Source: SZUA-36 sp963753105 (GTDB lineage Bacteria; Pseudomonadota; Gammaproteobacteria; Xanthomonadales; SZUA-36). Taken from it: 64,000 nt of DNA. How positions within the stretch are numbered: position 1 is the stretch's first letter; every line of letters starts with the position of its first letter. Positions 39,983-49,290 of the stretch are shown piece after piece. The stretch is taken from the NCBI GenBank assembly GCA_963753105.1, contig CAVWBD010000009.1:186001-250000 (forward strand), in the 5' to 3' direction. Position numbers and translations under genes: made by a program. Below the pieces are notes generated by a model, which saw only the letters and a list, made by a program, of their open reading frames with translations, did not search any database and had not been told where the DNA came from.

Positions 39983-41524
39983 ACAGGTTTGCACAGAGCA
40001 TGCAAATCCCGCTACTGGTCCTTATGGCATCTGTTCTCTTGACGGCCTGTGAGGAAACAACATCACCTTTGCCAGAGGTATCGTCCCCTGCCCCCCACCT
40101 GGGCCAGGGGCTGATGGCTGGCGAAGCCACCGCAACATCCGTGATCGTGCAGGCACGGCTCACCCGGGACGCGGAGCCGGCTAAGGGTTACCTGCCCGGG
40201 CAAGCGGGTATCGGGCAGTTCGAGATCGACGTTGACCCCGAATTTCAGAATCCCACCAGTTCCGGTCAGATCATGGCTTTACCGGGCAATGATTTTATCC
40301 TCAAGCACCAGTTCACGGGATTACAACCCGGCACACGCTACTACTACCGCTTACGCCTCGGCCCCTATGAAAAGCCAGAAGGAATTAGTGACACTGCCAC
40401 TTTCCGAACCCTGCCAGGCGCTAGCAGCACCGCGGAAGTTTCTTTCGTAGCGGTCACCGGCATGAACTACTACCACCATTACTTTGGAAAATACGAGGCC
40501 GCTGCTGCCTACACCGGGCCGGACAAGGACCTGGGCTATCCCGCGCTGGAAGCAATCAAGAACATGGGACCAGATTACTTTATCGGTACGGGTGACAATG
40601 TTTATTTCGATCACCCGAACAAGCGGAATTTCGATCGCGCTGTAAACGACGGCAAGGATCCGGCACCGGGTTATTTTGACGGTGAGGAGGTCACAGACGA
40701 GGCCGGCATGCGCCGCAAGTACCACCTGCAGTTCAGCCAGCCCCGGTTCAAGGAACTGCTCGCCAGCATGGCCACCTACTGGGAAAAGGACGACCACGAC
40801 TACCGCATCAATGATTCCCATCCGTACACGGATTTTCCGATATCACATGAGCTTGGGCATCAGGAATTTCAAGGAGCAATTGCCGGTCACACCGCCGCGT
40901 GAGCCCGATGCCGTGACCTACCGCACCCACCGCATGAACGAAGATCTGCAGATCTGGTTGTTGGAAGGCCGCGATTACCGCAGCGATAACAAGATGCCGG
41001 ACGGACCGGACAAGACCTTGTGGGGCAAAGAACAACTTGTATGGCTGAAGAACACGCTGCTGGCCAGTGACGCCACCTTCAAAATCATCATCTCCCCCAC
41101 GCCGCTGGTGGGCCCGGATGACGCGTACAAGACAGACAACCACGTCAACCACGACGGTTTCCGCCATGAGGGCGATGCATTTTTTGCCTGGCTGAAAGAC
41201 AACGCTTTTATCGACAAGAACCTGTACCTGGTCTGCGGTGACCGGCACTGGCAGTACCACGCCATGCACCCAAGCGGCTTCGAAGAATTCTCGACCGGAG
41301 CATTGGTGGATAACAATTCACGCGCCGGGCGACTCGCAGGCGATCCGAAATCGACCGACCCCGATGCGTTAATCCAGCAGTTCTACGTCCAGGGCACACC
41401 GGAAGAAGCTACCGGCGGTTTCTTGCATGTATCAGTAGGGCGTGCAAGCGGTGAGCCCACGGCAACATTCCGTTTCTATGATGAGCACGGCATAGTGCTC
41501 TACGAGGTCCAAAAAGGGCTCTGA
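39979..41524 (+). CDS. PhoD-like alkaline phosphatase, lipoprotein, one frameshift
   Basis: About 515 residues. The ATG at 39979 overlaps the TGA of GH115 copy 2, so the two are translationally coupled. Lipoprotein signal IPLLVLMASVLLTACEE. An N-terminal fibronectin-like domain (TGLQPGTRYYYRLRLGPYEK) precedes the metallophosphatase domain: FVAVTGMNYYHHYFGKY, GPDYFIGTGDNVYFDHP, YWEKDDHDYRINDSHPYTDF (the PhoD DDHDY signature), and after a frameshift near 40860 IISPTPLVGPDD and YLVCGDRHWQYHAMHPSG. PhoD enzymes hydrolyse phosphodiesters and monoesters. Coupling to a glucuronidase suggests action on phosphorylated or otherwise substituted glycans, which is inference. Confidence 0.83.
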
Positions 41525-41630
41525 CGCCACAACTCATAACTAACAAATTTATAAAACTAACTTAAGTTGAAATTGTTAATCAAAATACATTCAAACATCA
41601 TCTCAAAACTAAATTCAATTGACTAATATT

Positions 41631-42995
41631 ATGAAAAATCAAATTATTACGTTCATATTTATCTCAACTTGCACAGTATTGTTTACTAGTGCTAATGCTC
41701 AATCAGAGGCAAAACAAATATGTCCTGCTCCCGACAGAATAATGTTATCGATTCCCGGAGATCCAGCCACAAGCAGAGCAGTTACCTGGAGAACTTGTCC
41801 GTCAGCTAATAAGACAATTGGTCAAATTACTGAAGCAACTGCATCGCCATTCTTTGGTGACCATTTAACGGCTATTGAAGGAACGTCAACTTTTTGGATG
41901 AAAGGTGATTCTTCCGCTTTGGGACATAAGGTTATTTTCGACAAGCTATCTCCCGAAACTATGTATACCTACCGGGTTGGAGATGGCGATAACTGGAGTG
42001 AATGGTTTCAGTTCACCACTTCTTCCGATCAAGATCAGGATTTCAATTTTCTCTATTTGGGTGATGTCCAGAACGACATAAAACAGCATGGTTCAAGAGC
42101 CATTCGTCAAGCTTATTCGCATTTTCCACAAGCTGATTTCATGTTATTTGCAGGTGATTTGGTAAGCAGAAGTACAGAAGACTATTGGAGTGAATTCTTT
42201 TATGCCGGCAATTGGATTTTTGGCACAGTGCCTTCTGTTCCTACACCGGGGAACCATGAATATGAAAACAACGGAGACGAGGAGTCGCGCACCTTTTCAA
42301 AACATTGGAACCAAATATTTACAACACCCGATAATCATCCCGGGAGTTTGAAAAACAGAACATATTTTATGGATTACCAGGGAGTTCGTTTTGTCTCTGT
42401 TGACTCTCCCACAATGGCAAATGTAGAGGAAGGCGGAATAGCAACCATTGAATGGTTGCACACTGTACTGGCTAATAACCCAAATCAGTGGACAATTTTG
42501 TTTACGCACTACCCTGTTTATTCCTGTTCGCAGGGAAGAGACAAAGAAGAATACCGTAATGCTCTAAAACCAATTCTTGAGAAATATGGCGTAGATCTAG
42601 TCCTACAGGGACATGACCATACATATTGCCGTGGACAGAATTTAGCAGGCGTTGGTGAAGATTGTGAAAATCCCCCAATGTATATGGTTTCTGTTGCAGG
42701 ACCTAAAATGTATGGGCTAAGTGTTAATAAGTGGAGCGACAGAACTGCTTCGGAAACCCAGTTGTATCAAAATATTCAGGTAACGAATAAGAAGATTACG
42801 GTTGATGTGTTTACCGTTACTGGTGAGCTTTATGATTCTTTTTCGTTGAAAAAAAACAGAAAGGGGGTGAACAAGGTGGTTGAATCAAGATTAGTCAAAA
42901 ATATTCAAGAAAACAACGCCATTCCTGAAGGCAAAGAAAGCAAGTACACCGAAGAAGAGTTGATACTGTATATGGAGAGGTACAAGACTAAATAG
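41631..42995 (+). CDS. Purple acid phosphatase-like metallophosphoesterase, AT-rich
   Basis: About 454 residues, intact. The ATG at 41631 opens a signal peptide (IITFIFISTCTVLFTSANAQ); a TTG 12 bp upstream is possible but less likely. An N-terminal fibronectin-like domain (LSPETMYTYRVGDGDNWSEW) precedes the catalytic domain, whose metal motifs are all present: FLYLGDVQND, MLFAGDLVSRSTEDY, VPTPGNHEYEN, LFTHYPVYSC and LQGHDHTYCR. Base composition (well under 45% GC) differs sharply from the GC-rich flanking genes, and the gene lacks the frameshifts common here. This suggests recent acquisition, perhaps from Bacteroidetes, which is inference. Second phosphatase in a row after PhoD. Confidence 0.87.
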   Translation: MKNQIITFIFISTCTVLFTSANAQSEAKQICPAPDRIMLSIPGDPATSRAVTWRTCPSANKTIGQITEATASPFFGDHLTAIEGTSTFWMKGDSSALGHKVIFDKLSPETMYTYRVGDGDNWSEWFQFTTSSDQDQDFNFLYLGDVQNDIKQHGSRAIRQAYSHFPQADFMLFAGDLVSRSTEDYWSEFFYAGNWIFGTVPSVPTPGNHEYENNGDEESRTFSKHWNQIFTTPDNHPGSLKNRTYFMDYQGVRFVSVDSPTMANVEEGGIATIEWLHTVLANNPNQWTILFTHYPVYSCSQGRDKEEYRNALKPILEKYGVDLVLQGHDHTYCRGQNLAGVGEDCENPPMYMVSVAGPKMYGLSVNKWSDRTASETQLYQNIQVTNKKITVDVFTVTGELYDSFSLKKNRKGVNKVVESRLVKNIQENNAIPEGKESKYTEEELILYMERYKTK

Positions 42996-43054
42996 TGCTT
43001 CACTAAAATTTGAGCATATTTAGGTGTAAAGACAAGGCATACCTTGGGAAATCG

Positions 43055-43125
43055 GGGGACAGTTTACTTAATTCCACAAGCTAAACTGTCACCAGATACC
43101 GATAACCACTCAGTAAACTGTCCCC
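43055..43125. repeat. REP-like inverted repeat
   Basis: GGGGACAGTTTACT (43055-43068) and its exact reverse complement AGTAAACTGTCCCC (43112-43125), with a partial third copy (TAAACTGTCACC, 43082-43093) inside. The sequence resembles extragenic palindromes mobilised by REP-associated tyrosine transposases. It lies between the convergent phosphatase and ThuA genes. Confidence 0.7.
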
Positions 43126-43136
43126 TTAAATTGGCC

Positions 43137-44108
43137 TTACTTTTTGAAGTTAAACGGCCGACTGGTAGCCTTATTAACGGTCGGGAAATCGTCAGGAACC
43201 GCCTGGGTGACTTTCCCGGTCGCCGCCCACTCGGCTCCGCGCAGGAAAGTTGCAATGAAGCTTACGCCTTCGAAAGCCGGCGTAGCGTGCCCAAGGGTTG
43301 AGTGGAAGGTGCGCCCTTCGCCGTATTCAATCACCATCAGGAGCGGCTCATGGTTTTTAGTAGGAGCCTTTTCCGTTGTATCCCTGCCCGTGGCCAGGAT
43401 AGTCATGTTTTCCGCCGGGCCACGCAGCATCGCGTAGCATTCATCTTCCGAGGTGAGCCATTTTTCAGGCAATCCCCGGGTGATTGGGTGATCGGTGTCT
43501 CGCAGCGTAACGTGGAATTCGTGCCGGCTGCCATGCGCGCCGCCTTTACCGGGTGTTTTGTCGTCACGAACCAGTTCACCAGCATCGTTGAAGTAAACAT
43601 AGGGGCCGTGCTGGATCTGACGCCCACCCCATCCGCCAAGGCCGATGATCCGGTTATATGCCTGCCAGCCGGGAAACGAGTTGTCGGCGCTGTGCACGGA
43701 AACAAATCCACCGCCATTTCGCACATAGGTCTCAAACGCGCGTTGTGTCTCCGCAGACCAGTCAGCCGCGTCATTGCCAAAATTGGAAATGACTACATCG
43801 TAGGCCTCAAAAGACGGTCTGAACTGTGGGTCCTGCTTTGGCTCTGGTAAATCCTCTGTTGGCCCGACACCGGCCAGTGGCAACCATTCCCCTTCCCGTC
43901 TCTCGCCACGCCAGGTGAACACAGTACGCGCGACATCGACCTCGAAGAGACCGGATTCTTCGAGGTACTGCTTCATAATGATGGTCGATTTTGGCCAGAC
44001 GGAGTGGTTGTTCTGGCCATCGATGATCAGGGCCTTGAGTTTTGCCTCAGCGCTTGCAGCCAAGGCCAATAAGGCTGAAGCAAACAGGACAGCCAGCTTT
44101 ATCTTCAT
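43137..44108 (-). CDS. Exported ThuA-like domain protein
   Basis: Intact, about 323 residues. Start at 44108 (AAGGA upstream) gives signal peptide MKIKLAVLFASALLALAASA. The ThuA fold (class I glutamine-amidotransferase-like) shows ALIIDGQNNHSVWPKSTIIM, YDVVISNFGNDAADWSAET, YVRNGGGFVSVHSADNSFPG, HPITRGLPEKWLTSEDECYA and GEGRTFHSTLGHATPAFEGV. ThuA acts with ThuB, a Gfo/Idh protein, in the 3-keto-trehalose pathway of rhizobia and agrobacteria. Here it is the last gene of a row with three Gfo/Idh genes and DUF1080, 16 bp after a Gfo/Idh gene, which supports a keto-sugar role in the periplasm. Confidence 0.84.
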   Translation of the reverse strand: MKIKLAVLFASALLALAASAEAKLKALIIDGQNNHSVWPKSTIIMKQYLEESGLFEVDVARTVFTWRGERREGEWLPLAGVGPTEDLPEPKQDPQFRPSFEAYDVVISNFGNDAADWSAETQRAFETYVRNGGGFVSVHSADNSFPGWQAYNRIIGLGGWGGRQIQHGPYVYFNDAGELVRDDKTPGKGGAHGSRHEFHVTLRDTDHPITRGLPEKWLTSEDECYAMLRGPAENMTILATGRDTTEKAPTKNHEPLLMVIEYGEGRTFHSTLGHATPAFEGVSFIATFLRGAEWAATGKVTQAVPDDFPTVNKATSRPFNFKK

Positions 44109-44124
44109 CGATTGGTTCCTTGAT

Positions 44125-45489
44125 CTATCCCAGTAACCCCTCGCCATACTCCCAGCCCTTGCGGACCGGCTCTTTGATATAGCCGTTGAGGGAACTGTCC
44201 TTGAAAGTCATGGAGTCAGGGAGATATTCCACCTTCTTGCCGGAACGGTTCGCGATCGTGCCGAGCAAGACAATCTCTGTCAGTGGCACGGCATAGTCGA
44301 AATTGGAACCGCATTTGTCGATATCACCACGGATCGCGGCAAATAGCTCTTCCACCGGTCGCCCCACGGCGCGAGGCAGGGTCTTGGGTGGTAAGTGCTG
44401 CTGCAGTTCCGACCAGTTGTCGACCAGGCGTGGCTCCCTGGGCTTCATACCCGGCGAAAAGAGCGTGTTCTTGTCACCCACCAGCAGACAGCCACCGTCC
44501 AGGCTTTCTCCGTTCTTCAATAGTGGCTTGATCGCATCCGGAATCCGGGGCAGGTGCCCGCCTTCGTGCCAATATAACTTCAGCGGATCCTTCCCGGCGC
44601 GCGGGAACTCATATACGTAGGTGTATGCCCCCGCTTTCGGTGGCTTGTCATGTATTTCGTGGCTGAAATTCAGGCTGTTATCAATGTAGACAGAGGTAGG
44701 ATACCCCAGGCCCAGGGCGTAGACGCCGATATCCAGTGTATGACAGCCAATGTCAGCCAACCCGCCGTTGCCGTACTGCCACCACCAACGCCAGCCCTGT
44801 GGACATAACTCCTCGTTGTAGGGACCCATTTCCGCCGGGCCCGTCCACAGATCCCAATCGAGCGTATCCGGTACCGGCTGCGCCGCCAGGGGATTAAGGG
44901 CATTCAGGTTATTTGGCGTTGCCCGGTTGGTCCACATGTGGACTTCCTGGACCTCGCCAATCAAACCGGCATCGACCCATTCCCGGATTAATTTCATTCC
45001 CTCGAAATTATGTCCCTGATTGCCCATGACCGTTTGCACGTCAAACTGGTGGGCGGCCTTCTGCAATGCCCGGGCCTCCCAGATATTGTGGGTCAGTGGT
45101 TTCTGGGTCTGGACGGCAATTCCCCGTTGCATCGCGTCATAAGTCGCCGCGAAGTGTGTGTGGTCTGGTGTACTGACGATGACAGCATCGAGTTGCTTGC
45201 CGTGTACATCCAGCATGCGCCGGAAATCCCGGTAGCGTTTTGCCGTGGGAAATGCTTCAAAACCAAGCGCCCCGCGAACATCATCCACGTCGGCGATCGC
45301 CACCACGTTGTGCTTTTCACATGCTCGAAAGGCAGACCCCCTGGCGATACCGCCACCACCGATCAGGGCCACATTCAGTTTGTTGAGAGCGGTCATACCC
45401 GCCTGCCCCATTGCCAATCCCGGGAAAATCATGGGCCCCGATGCAATCGCGCTTGTCTTTAGAAATTTACGACGGGTCAACTTGTTCAT
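44125..45489 (-). CDS. Tat-exported Gfo/Idh/MocA oxidoreductase
   Basis: Intact, 454 residues. Tat signal LTRRKFLKTSAIASGPMIFP. Rossmann start LNVALIGGGGIARGSAFRAC, then QLDAVIVSTPDHTHFAATYD; the EKP-type motif is replaced by QKP in AVQTQKPLTHNIWEA. The C-terminal domain has WDLWTGPAEMGPYNEELCPQ, WRWWWQYGNGGLADIGCHTL (conserved His) and DWDLW-type signatures of the environmental Tat Gfo/Idh group. Loss of the Glu in EKP is frequent in this subgroup. It lies 16 bp before ThuA and 51 bp after the enolase-superfamily gene. Likely an exported sugar dehydrogenase or keto-sugar converting enzyme. Confidence 0.88.
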   Translation of the reverse strand: MNKLTRRKFLKTSAIASGPMIFPGLAMGQAGMTALNKLNVALIGGGGIARGSAFRACEKHNVVAIADVDDVRGALGFEAFPTAKRYRDFRRMLDVHGKQLDAVIVSTPDHTHFAATYDAMQRGIAVQTQKPLTHNIWEARALQKAAHQFDVQTVMGNQGHNFEGMKLIREWVDAGLIGEVQEVHMWTNRATPNNLNALNPLAAQPVPDTLDWDLWTGPAEMGPYNEELCPQGWRWWWQYGNGGLADIGCHTLDIGVYALGLGYPTSVYIDNSLNFSHEIHDKPPKAGAYTYVYEFPRAGKDPLKLYWHEGGHLPRIPDAIKPLLKNGESLDGGCLLVGDKNTLFSPGMKPREPRLVDNWSELQQHLPPKTLPRAVGRPVEELFAAIRGDIDKCGSNFDYAVPLTEIVLLGTIANRSGKKVEYLPDSMTFKDSSLNGYIKEPVRKGWEYGEGLLG

Positions 45490-45540
45490 TGCTCTATATT
45501 CTCCAAAACTATCCAGATACGGGTCAGAATCCTATGAAAT

Positions 45541-46839
45541 TCATATTTCTGTGGCCGACCTGAGGAACGCCGGGTCGAATTCGACACCCAGCCCCGGCTC
45601 AGTGGGGATGTCGATCAGGCCATCCACCGGTTGCAGGCTGGAACTGGCCGAGTGCACCGGCACGCCATCCGTATTGCCCTTGAACTCCTGGTAAGGCCCG
45701 GTATTCGGTACGCAGGAAGCAAACTGCATCATGTACAGGAAACCCAGGGCGCCCCCTGAAATATGCGCAGTGCAATCGACGCCGATGGATGCGGCCATGC
45801 GTGCAACCTTGATCGATCGCGTCAGTCCACCAAAGTACAGCAAATCGGGTTGGATGACCTGGTGAACGTCGTGGTCGAGCAACCACATCATGCCGCGCAT
45901 GCTGGATTCCTCCTCGCCACCGGCGATCGGGATATCCAAAGCATCGGCCACGGCGCGGGTTTCCTCGTAGTAATCGAATGGACAGGGTTCCTCGAAAAAA
46001 GCAGTGCCGTGCTCCTCGAGCAGCCGGCCGATGCGGATCGCCATCTCCACGTCATAGGAGCCATTGGCGTCGGCGTAAATGGTGACGTCGTCGCCCAGCT
46101 CCCTGCGCACCAGCGGTATCAGCGCCTGGTCACGCGCGGTAGATTCATCCGTGTAGTGCATGCGCGCACCGAGCCTGTACTTGACCGCCTTTGCACCCGA
46201 ACGCTCGATCAGGCTTTGCAGGTACTCGACCTCGTCTTGTGGCGCATTGCCCCGGTGGCCACTGGCGTAATAGATCGCCACCTGGTCACGTACCCGGCCA
46301 CCGAGCAGATCACCCGATGGATTTACCCGCCACGCGGCCCAGCATGTCTAGCACGGCGATCTCGACATAGGCCATGGCTACCCAGAACGGCAGACCCTGC
46401 CACTTGTAGTTGCTGCTGCGCCAGGTAGACCTTGCCGACCAGGTTTTCGATATCGCGCGCATCCTCACCCACCAGAGACGGAATGATTCGATTGTTCATG
46501 ATCGCCTGGACGTTTTGCAGACGCTGCCGATTGGCTGTTGCGATCCCGACCGCACCATCCGTGGAGGTTACCCGGATAAACTGATGATCGCCGGAGCGAT
46601 ATAGGCCGATATGCTCAATCATAACCGGGTCTGGCAAATACGGACTGGTTAACAATCGGGCGTTCGATGATCTCCCTGAACGACTGCAACCGTTCGGATG
46701 GTGTGTAACCCACCCTGTTTTCAGACCCCGACTGCGTTCCAAAACAACCACTCAGCACCGCGGCGCCGGAAGCGAGCGCGGCCGATGCGCCAGTTACCTT
46801 GAGGAACCGGCGGCGTGCTTCATCAACCCTGCGTCTCAT
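45541..46839 (-). CDS. Tat-exported enolase-superfamily (mandelate racemase-type) lipoprotein, frameshifted
   Basis: About 433 residues. The N-terminus ARRRFLKVTGASAALASGAA is a Tat signal and ends with a lipobox (VLSGC). The capping domain (YRSGDHQFIRVTSTDGAVGI, PSLVGEDARDIENLVGKVYL) is followed, after shifts near 46370, by the barrel: GAKAVKYRLGARM with the KxR pair, YADANGSYDVEMAIRIGRLL with the first metal Asp, FFEEPCPFDYYEETR with the second ligand Glu, and IAGGEEESSMRGMMWLLDHD with the third. The set fits acid-sugar dehydratases or racemases of this superfamily, which are normally cytoplasmic. Export as a lipoprotein is unusual. It starts 3 bp after the upstream Gfo/Idh stop. Confidence 0.8.
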
Positions 46840-46842
46840 CGT

Positions 46843-48363
46843 CTAAACCACCATCACGTATGCAGCCAACCCTTGCCCGGCATCGGCAACAATTCGCTCC
46901 CGGCCCGGCATGGCCGGGTAATCCGGGTAACCAATACCCTGCACCAGGTCGGCGATCTGCACCGGTTCCCCGGAAGCCATGGACTGGTTGGCAGCCACAC
47001 CGGTCAATATCGAAAATGGCCCCACCGCGCTGATCGGCGGCACGCAGGTACTTGTCCGGTTGTTCCTCGGGCAGGAACAGGTCGTCCATCAGCAGTGCAT
47101 CACCACCGCCGTGGCCACCCTCGCCGGTCCACATCTCGATTTCCTGCGCGCGGCCGCGGATCGGCATCACCCTCGTGTAGGCCTTGCCACGCTCGACTTC
47201 ACCCTGGTCAACACCGCTGCCATCATTGATGTACAGCTTCTCCTCCACCTTGTGCTCGATGCGACCCTTGCTGCCGTTGAAGACGATGTAATAACCCTCC
47301 CAGGAGTTGAAGGCGTTCAGGCTATAACTCATGGTGGCGTTGTTGTCGTACTTGACCACCACGTTCATCGTATCCTCGATATCGATTCCGTTGCGGAACA
47401 CACAGCGGTCGCGGAAATAGCCGTCAAAGTGCTCGTTGTCCAGGTAGAGTTCCTTGAGGCTCTGCCGCTGGCTGCCAGATCCAGGTAAGAAACCGCAGTG
47501 GTTCTTTTCCGGGCAGGTCAGGCAGCGTTCATGTGGCCCGTTCAGGCCAAAGCGCTTGACCATCGCAGGCGTATAGAACTCGCGTTTGCCGTTGGCGTAC
47601 ACCGTCACGGGGACGGCTGACAGCCACCAGTTGACCAGGTCGAAATGATGCGTGGCCTTGTGCACCATCAGGCCGCCCGAGAACTGCTTCTGGCTGTGCC
47701 AGCGGCGGAAGTAGTCGGCGCCATGATGGGTATTGAGCATCCAGTGGAAGTCCACCGACAGCACCTCGCCGATGGTGTCATCCATCAGCAAATCCTTGAC
47801 CTGGGCACGGAACGGCGAGTAACGGTAATTGAACGCCACCGTGCATTTTTTACCCGTGCTTTTTTGCGTATCGATGATCGCCTGGCACATGGCTGCATCG
47901 GTGGTCATCGGTTTCTCGGTGATGACGTCGCAACCCAGTTCCATGGCCCGGATGATGTAGCCGCGCGTGGGTGCTGTCCACCGTGGTGACGATGACCACG
48001 TCCGGTTTTGTCTCGGCCACCATGCGGTCAAAATCAGCGGCATCGTACACCGGCACCAGCACCCCGGAGGCCTCCTGTACCTTGTCCTGGAACAGTTTCA
48101 AGCGCCCCGGGTTGTTGTCGCACAGAGCCAACGTATTCCACGTAAGGTGCGTACTTGTCCACGATAGCGCCGCGGTACCACCTGGCACGTGAACCGGTAC
48201 CTACATGGGCAACACGTTTACGAGTCCCGGACCCTGGTGTTGCTGCCTTCTGTTCAGCACGCAAACTTTGAGGTAACAGTACCCCCGCCCCGGCCAGGGA
48301 GCCTGTCGCAAGAAAGTCTCTGCGTGACAGCGTGGGCGATTTCCTGTTGTCAGAATTGCTCAT
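46843..48363 (-). CDS. Tat-exported Gfo/Idh/MocA oxidoreductase, several frameshifts
   Basis: About 506 residues. Tat signal LSRRDFLATGSLAGAGVLLP. Cofactor-binding start RKRVAHVGTGSRARWYRGAI, then FDRMVAETKPDVVIVTTVDS and CDVITEKPMTTDAAMCQA with an intact EKP. The central domain holds HATHHFDLVNWWLSA-type sequence (MVHKATHHFDLVNWWLSAVP) and a cysteine cluster HERCLTCPEKNHCGFLPG, seen in some long Gfo/Idh proteins and possibly metal-binding. Shifts near 48130, 47965 and 47040. Its ATG overlaps the TGA of DUF1080 (ATGA) and its stop is 3 bp before the enolase-superfamily start, so the three are tightly coupled. Confidence 0.83.
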
Positions 48364-49146
48364 TTCTTCTTCTTGTCCATCTGCAATTCGCGAATCTTGA
48401 TATTGCGGAAAGCCACCCAGTCACCATGGTCCTGCAACAATATCGGGGTGGACTTCCACTCACCAAAGTTTTCCTTCCCGGCGTACTTGCTGTTGGCCAC
48501 CAATGCGCGAAAACTCGGTGATCCACGTTTGAAATCGAGCACCTGGACGCCGTTCAGCCAGTGCTGGACATTTCTTCCCTTGACGACGATCCGCAGGCTA
48601 TTCCATTCACCGACCGGCTTGTTCATTTTTTCTTTCTTTTCGGGGTCGAGCGTGATTCCCGCAGGGATCAGGTCATATAGCGAACCTTGGGTGCGGTTGC
48701 CGGCCACGCCCTGTTTGGCGTCCGGGTGCACCGCGTCATCGAGGATCGAGTACTCGAGACCCAAGCGCGGAGCCTTTCTCTTTCAGAAGGTTCGGGTCCA
48801 TGAAATACTTGATACCGCTGTTGGAGCCCTCTGCGAGCTTGAATTCGAGGCTCAGTTCAAAATTCTTGAACTCCGTGGTGGTGATGATATCGCCGCCGCT
48901 GTGATTGGCGTCACCGGGTGCGGGCAATACGATCAGTTCACCGTTTTCGATGGTCCAGCCAACCTCGGGAAAACCCTCGGTGCGGGTGCCGGTCCAGCCT
49001 TCGGTGGTGCTGCCATCGAATAGCAACATCCAGCCGTCTTGCTTTTCCTGTTCGCTCAGTGTATTGGGGGCCTGCTCGGATGCTGTGACCAGCGAAGAAA
49101 GCAACAGCGCACACGCCGCCGCCAAAACCAGATTCAAACGTTTCAT
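48360..49146 (-). CDS. DUF1080 (3-keto-disaccharide hydrolase domain) protein, one frameshift
   Basis: About 262 residues. Start at 49146 follows AAAGGAA and opens a signal peptide (LNLVLAAACALLLSSLVTAS). The concanavalin-like DUF1080 domain reads DGWMLLFDGSTTEGWTGTRT, VGWTIENGELIVLPAPGD, GGDIITTTEFKNFELSLEFK, NSGIKYFMDPN and, after a shift near 48760, GLEYSILDDAVHPDAKQG, WNSLRIVVKGRNVQHWLNGV and WVAFRNIKIRELQ. The family includes enzymes that cleave 3-keto-glycosides by elimination. Its stop overlaps the start of a Gfo/Idh gene. A strong terminator sits 57 bp upstream of its start, so it needs read-through or its own promoter. Confidence 0.87.
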
Positions 49147-49202
49147 GTTGATATTTCCTTTCGCGTCATGAAAGCGCACGGCACTTGAATATGGCCATGC
49201 GC

Positions 49203-49238
49203 AAAAAAAAATGGCCGGCGTGAAACCACGCCGGCCAT
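49203..49238 (-). terminator. Intrinsic terminator between Gfo/Idh and DUF1080
   Basis: Perfect 12-bp stem ATGGCCGGCGTG / CACGCCGGCCAT with a 4-base loop; read on the minus strand it is followed by a run of eight to nine T. It lies about 50 bp after the probable Gfo/Idh stop and 57 bp before DUF1080, so it partly separates the two halves of the minus-strand gene row. Confidence 0.85.
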
Positions 49239-49290
49239 TGGGCTACGTAAAAACCGGCAGCCTCCAAGCCACCGGATTCGACGGTCAATA

